7,481 nt of DNA from JBBTQE01 sp038065775 (lineage in GTDB: Bacteria > Patescibacteriota > Patescibacteriia > Magasanikbacterales > GWA2-37-8), in the NCBI GenBank assembly GCA_038065775.1, contig JBBTQE010000016.1, positions 1-7,481 on the forward strand, in the 5' to 3' direction. Position numbers and translations under genes: made by a program. Positions 1 to 4,713 of this stretch are shown here, piece by piece. Every line of letters begins with the position of its first letter. The first letter of the stretch is position 1. The notes below the pieces were generated by a model. That model made no database searches, was not told the origin of the DNA, and saw only the letters and a program-made list of their open reading frames with translations.

Positions 1-684
1 ATGGCGGTTCAGCCATTTGAGGAATCCAGCGCGAGAGATTTTGGCAGGCCCGGGCGCGATAATCTAAGCGGTATGCTCCCGCCGAAACTGGCGATGATGA
101 TGATAAATTTGTCGCAAACAAAAACGAATGAAAAAATACTTGACCCGTTTTGCGGATCAGGCACCATTTTGAGCGAGGCGATGCTGATGGGCTATAAAAA
201 TTTAATTGGAAGCGACTCGGCCGAAAAAGCGGTGGAAGACACAATAAATAATATTAAATGGATCGCCGAGAAATTCAATCAGGACAATCCGGACATTGAT
301 GTATTTAAATGCCAAGTTGAATTATTGGATGAAAAAATCTCGGCTGATTCAATTGACGCGATTGTGACAGAACCATTTTTAGGAAAGCCGCTGAAAGGCC
401 GAGAAGTAAAAGAGGAGCTTATAAAACAAGCGAACGAATTAAAATCTTTTTACCTTGAAACATTAAAAATATTTAAAAAAATTCTCAAGCCCGGAGGCAG
501 GGTCGTGATTGTGATTCCCAGATTTAAATTTAATAATGAATGGGTGACAATTTCCATCCGCGATGAAGCGATGAAGCTCGGTTTGAAGCCGGACATTTTA
601 ATTGAAGACAAACAATTTCTTCTTTACTCCCGTCCGGATCAAAGAGTCGGCAGAGAAATTTGGAAATTTATAAAACCGCTTTAG
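1..684 (+). CDS. Trm11-like (UPF0020/THUMP-type) RNA methyltransferase, C-terminal part, cut by left edge
   Basis: This is probably a SAM-dependent RNA N2-guanine methyltransferase of the Trm11/UPF0020 type. What is seen: an entry segment RDFGRPGRD (residues 12-20) followed by GMLPPKLAMMMINLS (24-38), the usual run-in to the catalytic fold. SAM motif I is DPFCGSGTILSEA (48-60), an acidic strand end follows (GSDS, 70-73), and the late KPGGRVVIVIPR strand lies at 163-174. The position of the family's catalytic (D/N)PPY motif reads TEPFLG (123-128), a clear departure. Family members carry a THUMP or similar RNA-binding region before this fold. None is present and the first codon is base 1 of the window, so the ATG is probably internal and the gene starts further left. 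Its TAG stop overlaps the stop codon of the convergent ychF gene. The exact substrate (tRNA position or otherwise) cannot be told. Confidence 0.8.
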   Translation: MAVQPFEESSARDFGRPGRDNLSGMLPPKLAMMMINLSQTKTNEKILDPFCGSGTILSEAMLMGYKNLIGSDSAEKAVEDTINNIKWIAEKFNQDNPDIDVFKCQVELLDEKISADSIDAIVTEPFLGKPLKGREVKEELIKQANELKSFYLETLKIFKKILKPGGRVVIVIPRFKFNNEWVTISIRDEAMKLGLKPDILIEDKQFLLYSRPDQRVGREIWKFIKPL

Positions 685-1829
685 GCGCTAATGTGGAAGT
701 AGCACACATCTCCGTCACGAACAACATAATCTTTCCCTTCTAATCTCATCTTGCCGGTTTCTTTAAGTTTGTTCCAGCCTCCGGCTTTCACAAAATCTTG
801 CCAATCAACGACATCGGCTTTTATAAAACCCTTAATAAAATCCGTGTGAATAACACCGGCCGCTTCAGGAGCCTTTGCCCCATGCTTTACGGTCCATGCT
901 CTGGTTTCCGGTTCGCCGCTGGTAAAATAAGTTAGCAAATTCAACAGCTTGTAGCTTTCAATAATTAATTTGTCTAAACCGGTTTTTTCCATACCCAGCT
1001 CCTTCAAATACTGCCTCGCTTCTTCCGGACTTAAATCGGCAAGTTCGGCCTCCAGCTTGGCGCAAATTATTACCTGTGCGTCTGTCATCCCGAGCGAGGT
1101 CGCCTTGGGCGACCGACGAGGGATCTCTGTCTGTCCAGACGAACCGGGTTCCTCCTTCGTCGTCGGAATGACAATTGGGGACGCGGCACTAACCTCGTCC
1201 ACATTTACCACAAAAAGCATCGGTTTCATGGTAAGCAACTGCAATTCTTTCATTAGTAAAGTTTCGTCCTCATTATAATCTAACTCGCTGGCCGGCTTGC
1301 CTGCCTGCAACTGCGCGTCCACTCTTTCAAGCAATCTAATTTCCTTTCCAAAATCTTTAGCCGCCGCGCCCTTAGCGTTTCTTTTTGTATTACCCAATCG
1401 TTTTTTTACGGTTTCCAAATCAGCCAGCGCCAGTTCCAAATTTATAACATCGGCGTCTTCCTGCGGGTCTATTTTATTATGCACATGAGTTACGTTGCTG
1501 TCGCTAAAATTTCGGACAACCTGCGCGATAGCGTCAACCTCGCGGATGTGAGACAAAAATTTATTGCCTAAACCCTCGCCCTGCGATGCGCCTTTAACCA
1601 AGCCGGCGATATCAACGAATTTAATTACGGTCGGAACTATTTTTTGCGACTTTGAAACAGCCGCCAACTGTTGCAGGCGATCATCCGGAACTTCAACAAC
1701 GCCAATGTTTGGATCAATGGTGCAAAAAGGATAGTTTTGCGCGTCTGCCTGCTTACTGCGCGTCAATGCGTTAAAAAGCGTGGATTTTCCAACATTCGGC
1801 AAACCGACAATTCCAACGGATAGTGACAT
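681..1829 (-). CDS. ychF: YchF/OLA1 family ribosome-associated ATPase/GTPase, with an in-frame repeat insertion
   Basis: This is a universal Obg-related P-loop NTPase. Family members prefer ATP, bind ribosomes and are implicated in translation and stress responses. Visible motifs are the P-loop GLPNVGKST (residues 9-17), the G3 region DIAGLVKGASQGEG (73-86), a helical coiled segment around 115-190, the G4-like NVDE (209-212), the G5-like CAKLEAEL (256-263), and a C-terminal TGS domain from about 298 (YFTSGEPETRAWT, AGVIHTDF, MRLEGKDYVVRDGD). At 382 residues it is longer than the usual 350-365. The excess is residues 219-249, encoded by a palindromic repeat inserted between G4 and G5; without it the length would be about 352. 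The ATG is fixed by the conserved SVGIVGLPNVGKST start. No Shine-Dalgarno is seen, and a second palindromic repeat begins 8 bp upstream. It may be the last gene of a transporter-methyltransferase-ychF unit. Confidence 0.97.
   Translation of the reverse strand: MSLSVGIVGLPNVGKSTLFNALTRSKQADAQNYPFCTIDPNIGVVEVPDDRLQQLAAVSKSQKIVPTVIKFVDIAGLVKGASQGEGLGNKFLSHIREVDAIAQVVRNFSDSNVTHVHNKIDPQEDADVINLELALADLETVKKRLGNTKRNAKGAAAKDFGKEIRLLERVDAQLQAGKPASELDYNEDETLLMKELQLLTMKPMLFVVNVDEVSAASPIVIPTTKEEPGSSGQTEIPRRSPKATSLGMTDAQVIICAKLEAELADLSPEEARQYLKELGMEKTGLDKLIIESYKLLNLLTYFTSGEPETRAWTVKHGAKAPEAAGVIHTDFIKGFIKADVVDWQDFVKAGGWNKLKETGKMRLEGKDYVVRDGDVCYFHISA
1083..1173. repeat. Palindromic repeat element inserted in frame within ychF
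   Basis: This 91-bp element has imperfect terminal inverted repeats: TGTCATCCCGA at 1083-1093 against TGTCATTCCGA read on the minus strand from 1173 to 1163 (10 of 11 identical). Inside are a hairpin with a 7-bp stem, GGTCGCC-TTG-GGCGACC (1098-1114), and one with a 5-bp stem, GTCTG-TC-CAGAC (1129-1140). A short AACC-G-GGTT palindrome follows at 1142-1150. The TGTCATTCCGA...GGATGACA type of sequence is, from general knowledge, a widespread dispersed intergenic repeat in many bacterial genomes. On the minus strand it is open in the ychF frame and encodes VIPTTKEEPGSS...SLGMT. No target-site duplication is evident at the edges. The absence of any counterpart in normal YchF proteins argues for insertion. 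No second copy of the same family is complete in this window. Confidence 0.8.
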
Positions 1830-1837
1830 AATTTATA

Positions 1838-1933
1838 ATTGAGATTAGTATTTTTTGAGCGGGTTATGGTCGCCACAGCGACCATCCCCGAGTCCTCGCG
1901 GACGAGGAAAGCGAAAAAATTACCAATCTCAAT
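1838..1933. repeat. Palindromic, MITE-like repeat between the methyltransferase gene and ychF
   Basis: This 96-bp element fills nearly the whole 106-bp intergenic gap. Its outer arms are inverted repeats: ATTGAGATTAGTATTTTTT (1838-1856) matches, with a few differences, the reverse complement of 1914-1933. Inside lie two compact hairpins: ATGGTCGC-CACA-GCGACCAT (1866-1885, 8-bp stem) and TCCTCG-CGGA-CGAGGA (1893-1908, 6-bp stem). The GC-rich core contrasts with AT-rich arms. In a minus-strand transcript it would fold just upstream of ychF, ending 8 bp before its ATG, and would begin 2 bp after the methyltransferase stop codon. It could therefore act as an mRNA hairpin or an attenuator-like separator. 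No U-tract directly follows a hairpin, so a standard intrinsic terminator is not supported. Confidence 0.65.
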
Positions 1934-1935
1934 AC

Positions 1936-2451
1936 TTATTTTTTATATAAATAAATTGAGACTTCGCTGTCATTTGGTTTATCTACCACATCCGGAGTCC
2001 ACCCTTCAACCGGAAAAGCGTAAGAAATCACTCTCGCGCCCGGTTTAAGTTCCGCGTCCAATTTTCCTTTCATTTTATTCCTAATCGTTTTTGGCAATCC
2101 GAAAAAATACACAACATCGGCCTTGGACATGTTTTCGCTAAATAAATTTTTAAATTTAAAATGAGCGTTTTTATTTCCGGTCAAGAATTTTTGAATCACG
2201 CAAAAAATATACAACACAATGGCGATTTCCAAACCAATAGCTCTCGCGCCAAAATTTTTAGCGGCGTAAAGCACGACTTTCCCGTTTCCACAGCCCAAAT
2301 CATAAAAAAATTCGCCGGGCTTAAGATTCGCAAGTTTCATGATTCTGCTCAAGTCCCTGGTTCTGGCCGGAATCCACGGCGCGAAAGAAAGGCTCGCGAC
2401 GGCAAAGGAACCCACAATAAACAATACAACCAGCCAGACAACGAACGCCAT
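1936..2451 (-). CDS. Membrane-anchored class I SAM-dependent methyltransferase
   Basis: This small methyltransferase (171 residues) carries an N-terminal membrane helix. Residues 2-22 are hydrophobic (AFVVWLVVLFIVGSFAVAS) and are followed by PWIPARTRDLSRIMKLANLKPGEFFYDLG. SAM motif I is DLGCGNGKVV (51-60), and the motif II acidic residue is E75 in AIGLEI. ADVVYFFGLP (111-120) occupies the motif IV strand, and LKPGARVISYAFP (135-147) is the late strand. The layout of TM helix, then R-x-x-R-I-x-x-LA, then DLGCGxGK resembles the FAM173/ATPSCKMT group of membrane-tethered lysine methyltransferases, but similarity to that group is only an inference, and the substrate is unknown. The start lies 3 bp after the stop of the upstream transporter gene, so the two are probably cotranscribed. 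No Shine-Dalgarno precedes the ATG. The catalytic domain should face the cytoplasm. Confidence 0.85.
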   Translation of the reverse strand: MAFVVWLVVLFIVGSFAVASLSFAPWIPARTRDLSRIMKLANLKPGEFFYDLGCGNGKVVLYAAKNFGARAIGLEIAIVLYIFCVIQKFLTGNKNAHFKFKNLFSENMSKADVVYFFGLPKTIRNKMKGKLDAELKPGARVISYAFPVEGWTPDVVDKPNDSEVSIYLYKK

Positions 2452-2454
2452 ATT

Positions 2455-3339
2455 CTATTTTTTAAATTTAGAAAAAATTGAGATGGGGATTAGCGCCAAA
2501 TTATCCACGATAATATAAGCGACTGAACCCAAAAGAGCCGACGGCCCGAAAGCCGACATCGCTATCACCGATGATAGCGTAAAATTTTTAAATGTGGAAA
2601 CGACCGACCATGTTACGTCTTCTTTGTGGGTTCTGCCAAATAAAATCGCCAGAAATACCTGGGTCACGACTACGGCGGCAACCACAGCCACGGCAATATT
2701 CAGCTGGCTCCCGGCATTGAGAATCAAACTTCTCGCGGGAGCAATGATACCCAAGACGATCAAAAAAAGCAACAGGTTGTTTGTAAATTTTGAAACCAAA
2801 ATAAATTTTCCATGCAAACGAAGCAATTTTAACGCCTGCGCGGCGACAAAAGGAATCAGGACGAGCTTGGCGATTAAGACCATCATTCCAACCAAATTAA
2901 TGTCAACGGTTTTTCTGACAAAAAACCAAACCAAAAAAGGCGAAACCACCGGCGCCAATATATGCGCTAAAGCGGTTGAAACCATGGCTTTGGCCGGCTC
3001 TCCACCCAAAACATCGGACAAAAAAACAACGGCTATACCCGCGGGCATTGAAGCCGCCAGAATTAACCCGGCAAAAACCAAATGATCCATGAAATTCCTG
3101 AAAAGCCACACGCCTAAAACCGGAAGCAAAAAAATCATTGCCAGAATTATCGCGAAACGCCACAAATTTTTGGGCAGAGTTTTGAAGTCGGCAATATTGA
3201 TTTTCAAACAACTGAAAAACATCATCGCCATCAGCATTGGCATTACATACGGCTTCAAAAACAATCCTGAAGCTGGCCAAAGCAGGCCAAGAAAAAAAGG
3301 AGCGATAATGGCAAACCAGAGATAATATTGGGCGCGCAT
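2455..3339 (-). CDS. Bile acid:sodium symporter (BASS/SBF) family transporter
   Basis: This integral membrane protein of 294 residues has about nine or ten hydrophobic segments, close to the usual size for the family. The BASS pattern shows as MPMLMAMMFFSCLKINIADFK (residues 33-53), then the first crossover region AASMPAGIAVVFLSDVLGGEPAK (95-117) and ALAHILAPVVSPFLVW (123-138). The second crossover is VSTFKNFTLSSVIAMSAFGPS (247-267). Family members move bile acids, organic anions, pyruvate or other small acids, often with Na+. Here the positions that hold Asn in the first crossover and Glu/Gln in the second of characterised Na+-coupled members appear to be hydrophobic or Lys, so Na+ coupling is doubtful; the alignment was done by eye. 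The substrate cannot be given. It is the first gene of the minus-strand unit, has a good promoter at 3362-3390, and lacks a Shine-Dalgarno. Confidence 0.87.
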   Translation of the reverse strand: MRAQYYLWFAIIAPFFLGLLWPASGLFLKPYVMPMLMAMMFFSCLKINIADFKTLPKNLWRFAIILAMIFLLPVLGVWLFRNFMDHLVFAGLILAASMPAGIAVVFLSDVLGGEPAKAMVSTALAHILAPVVSPFLVWFFVRKTVDINLVGMMVLIAKLVLIPFVAAQALKLLRLHGKFILVSKFTNNLLLFLIVLGIIAPARSLILNAGSQLNIAVAVVAAVVVTQVFLAILFGRTHKEDVTWSVVSTFKNFTLSSVIAMSAFGPSALLGSVAYIIVDNLALIPISIFSKFKK

Positions 3340-3361
3340 ATATTAAGTTTTAATCGCGGGA

Positions 3362-3390
3362 ATAATACCAGATATTAGGGCTTCCGACAA
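3362..3390 (-). promoter_or_regulatory. Predicted sigma70-type promoter for the BASS transporter gene
   Basis: On the minus strand, a -35 box TTGTCG (3385-3390) is separated by 17 bp from a -10 box TATTAT (3362-3367). The -10 matches consensus at 5 of 6 positions, the -35 at 4 of 6. Transcription would start near 3355, giving a leader of about 15 nt before the ATG at 3339. It would serve the transporter, the methyltransferase and possibly ychF. Confidence 0.55.
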
Positions 3391-3402
3391 TGCGCGAGAA
3401 GA

Positions 3403-3430
3403 TTGACGGACGCTTTAATTAGTATTAAGA
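3403..3430 (+). promoter_or_regulatory. Possible promoter for the orphan coiled-coil gene
   Basis: On the plus strand, a -35 box TTGACG (3403-3408, 5 of 6 to consensus) lies 16 bp before a -10-like TAAGAT (3425-3430, 4 of 6). It is the best candidate in the 122-bp divergent intergenic region for the gene starting at 3462. The -10 is weak, and overlapping AT-rich sequence gives alternatives such as TATTAA at 3423. Confidence 0.35.
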
Positions 3431-3461
3431 TAAATACAGCTTTTAAATATAACTAACCATT

Positions 3462-3884
3462 ATGACAGGTGAAACAGGCTCGGAAAATGAAAATTATTTA
3501 GCCGAATGCCAAAAATATGTTGGGGAACATTACAAAGAGTTAAAGTGGTTATATTCATTTGATAAAGCTGGAAAAAAGGGCAGGGTGGTTGTGGAAATAA
3601 GAAAAGAATTGATAGAAGATCAGAATCTAAACAATGCTTTAGGAAACAAAGATATTGTAAAAATATTGGCTAAAATGATGGAGGGAGAAAGCCAAAATGA
3701 AAAATTGGCCGCGGCAGAAAAACAAAAAGGCGCTTTAGAAAATCAACTACAACAAACTGCTCTGCAACTTGGAGAAGGAATACTTCAATTCGCGAATGGA
3801 GGCCTGCCGAAAGACCAGGCGACGCGAGATTATCTGGTAGCGGCGGCCCGGGAGCTGATAGAACGGATCCTGAACGAAAAATAA
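3462..3884 (+). CDS. Hypothetical small charged protein with predicted coiled coil
   Basis: I do not recognise this 140-residue protein. It has no signal peptide and no membrane segment, so it should be cytoplasmic. The N-terminal half mixes acidic and aromatic residues (YVGEHYKELKWLYSF, 19-33) with a short beta-like RVVVEIRKEL (41-50). Residues 76-104 (rich in E, K, Q, L, A) have coiled-coil character, and the C-terminus (119-140) looks like a second amphipathic helix. It stands alone on the plus strand with its own possible promoter and stops 10 bp before the end of the convergent ORF at 3895. Base composition changes along the gene: 32 of the first 99 bases are G or C against 56 of 100 at 3781-3880. 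The ATG has no Shine-Dalgarno. Coding status rests on open length, the upstream promoter and a plausible protein. Confidence 0.65.
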   Translation: MTGETGSENENYLAECQKYVGEHYKELKWLYSFDKAGKKGRVVVEIRKELIEDQNLNNALGNKDIVKILAKMMEGESQNEKLAAAEKQKGALENQLQQTALQLGEGILQFANGGLPKDQATRDYLVAAARELIERILNEK

Positions 3885-3894
3885 ACCCTTTCGC

Positions 3895-4182
3895 TCATCT
3901 TCCTTTAAGCTCATTTAATAAATCAGTCGCTCCGGCATAATACCGCAAGATGTTTCTAACATAATCCGGGTTCCTCTTTTTCCATCTTTTGCCATTATAA
4001 AAAGCGGCAACATCCGGCGCGTGCTCCTGGAGCGGAAAAAAATCACTCGCCTCTTTTTCTCTCCCTTTTGATTTTTCTATCATGAACGCCAAAAACAATT
4101 TGCACGCATTTTTTGGGTGATAAAGCTGACCTTCGGTAAGATTAAGATTTTGCCTTCCTTCCAGTCCCGGGCCCATCATCAA
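3895..4182 (-). CDS. C-terminal fragment resembling a lysozyme/muramidase-like domain (likely remnant)
   Basis: This 95-residue ORF reads as the end of a longer protein. LMMGPGLEGRQNLNL and TEGQLYHPKNACKLFLAFMI (early) and FYNGKRWKKRNPDYVRNILRYY (61-82) resemble the C-terminal part of peptidoglycan-cleaving lysozyme-like domains, where a YNG motif followed by a helix is common. The resemblance is from memory. The ORF can only begin at TTG (4182) or ATG (4179), both overlapping the TGA stop of the LysM lipoprotein gene. Upstream in the same frame, sequence such as FHI also fits a continuing domain. There is no room for the catalytic N-terminal half. The likeliest reading is that it and its upstream neighbour are two ends of one gene that lost its middle; translational coupling of two real small genes at the TGATG overlap remains possible. 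Confidence 0.55.
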   Translation of the reverse strand: MMMGPGLEGRQNLNLTEGQLYHPKNACKLFLAFMIEKSKGREKEASDFFPLQEHAPDVAAFYNGKRWKKRNPDYVRNILRYYAGATDLLNELKGR

Positions 4183-4565
4183 AATATGAAATATTGAAAC
4201 TCTAAATAGCCATACTTTGGCATGCCTGAAAGTTTGATTCTTATTTTTTTTATTGTATCGCCTTTTTTAACAATATAAAAATCAAGACCAATATCATGAA
4301 AAATCGTGATGCCATTACTGGCCACTTCTGTCCGCTTTTGTTTTTCTTCTTTGGAAAACTCCCCTCCTGAAAATTTTTTAAAAAAATCAGGATTGTTGTC
4401 AAAAACGCAGGGCTCCGCTGAAACGCGAAAATGTTTTTCGGCTTTCTTAATTTCTGGCGTATGAGGTTTGCCTCTCTCACCATCAGTCGCTTTTTTTTCC
4501 GGACAGCCGGTGGCAAGCGCGCCCGCCAACATCAGCGCTTCAAATTTTTTTCTTAATGAAGCCAT
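4179..4565 (-). CDS. Putative lipoprotein ending in a truncated LysM domain
   Basis: This 128-residue protein has a short signal sequence: basic RKK (5-7), a hydrophobic stretch ALMLAGALATG (10-20) and Cys21 as a possible lipidation site. The lipobox (A-T-G-C) is imperfect. A charged, poorly structured region follows to about 90, then FYIVKKGDTIKKIRIKLS (96-113), the opening of a LysM peptidoglycan-binding repeat. LysM repeats are about 45-50 residues. Here the protein stops 31 residues after the LysM tyrosine, so the domain is cut short. The next ORF starts at the stop codon in another frame and looks like a muramidase end, suggesting a decayed cell-wall hydrolase gene. The ATG lies 19 nt after the 3' end of the tRNA-Ala gene with no terminator or Shine-Dalgarno between, so expression may depend on read-through from the tRNA promoter. 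Confidence 0.6.
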   Translation of the reverse strand: MASLRKKFEALMLAGALATGCPEKKATDGERGKPHTPEIKKAEKHFRVSAEPCVFDNNPDFFKKFSGGEFSKEEKQKRTEVASNGITIFHDIGLDFYIVKKGDTIKKIRIKLSGMPKYGYLEFQYFIF

Positions 4566-4584
4566 AGAAGATTAAAATCAAATT

Positions 4585-4661
4585 TGGTGGACCAACGGGG
4601 ATTTGAACCCCGGACCTCTTCCATGCCATGGAAGCGCTCTAGCCAGCTGAGCTATTGGCCC
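4585..4661 (-). tRNA. tRNA-Ala (anticodon GGC), 3' CCA encoded
   Basis: This is a complete 77-nt cloverleaf on the minus strand. The acceptor stem GGGCCAA pairs with TTGGTCC and includes the G3:U70 wobble that marks alanine tRNAs. The D arm is GCTC/GAGC. The anticodon stem CTTCC/GGAAG encloses the loop ATGGCAT, giving anticodon GGC, which reads GCC and GCU. The T arm is CGGGG/CCCCG with loop TTCAAAT, followed by ACCA. All stems are fully paired apart from the G:U. A near-consensus promoter lies about 20 bp upstream, and the lipoprotein gene begins 19 nt downstream. Confidence 0.97.
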
Positions 4662-4681
4662 CTACAATTAATCACTTTCGC

Positions 4682-4710
4682 AGTATAAATAAAAACCTTT
4701 CTACTGTCAA
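4682..4710 (-). promoter_or_regulatory. Strong sigma70-type promoter for tRNA-Ala
   Basis: On the minus strand, a perfect -35 box TTGACA (4705-4710) is followed after exactly 17 bp by TATACT (4682-4687, 5 of 6 to consensus). It starts 3 bp after the stop codon of the large surface-protein gene and predicts a start site near 4675, giving a leader of roughly 14 nt before the tRNA. This is the best promoter in the window, as expected for a stable RNA. Confidence 0.8.
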
Positions 4711-4713
4711 TCA

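Noticed and set aside
970..1278. Plus-strand open frame of 102 codons inside ychF
   Set aside because: It lies antisense to strongly conserved YchF sequence and is partly open only because the inserted palindromic repeat is open on both strands. No start signals or protein family are seen.
1866..1908. Hairpins before ychF considered as an intrinsic terminator
   Set aside because: Neither hairpin is directly followed by a U-run on either strand. The T/A tracts lie in the outer inverted arms, so a repeat element explains the layout better.
2161..2481. Plus-strand open frame of 106 codons over the methyltransferase gene
   Set aside because: It is antisense to clear SAM-binding motifs and has no recognisable protein features.
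2594..3085. Plus-strand open frame of 163 codons opposite the transporter gene
   Set aside because: The product is Thr/Lys/Ala-rich antisense noise of hydrophobic codons, while the minus strand encodes a recognisable BASS protein.
4250..4516. Minus-strand open frame of 88 codons overlapping the LysM lipoprotein gene
   Set aside because: It is a third reading frame with no upstream signal, and the overlapping frame has a signal sequence and a LysM motif.
4585..4661. tRNA-Ala as an integration (att) site for a mobile element
   Set aside because: No duplicated tRNA 3' end, integrase or other mobility gene is visible in the window.
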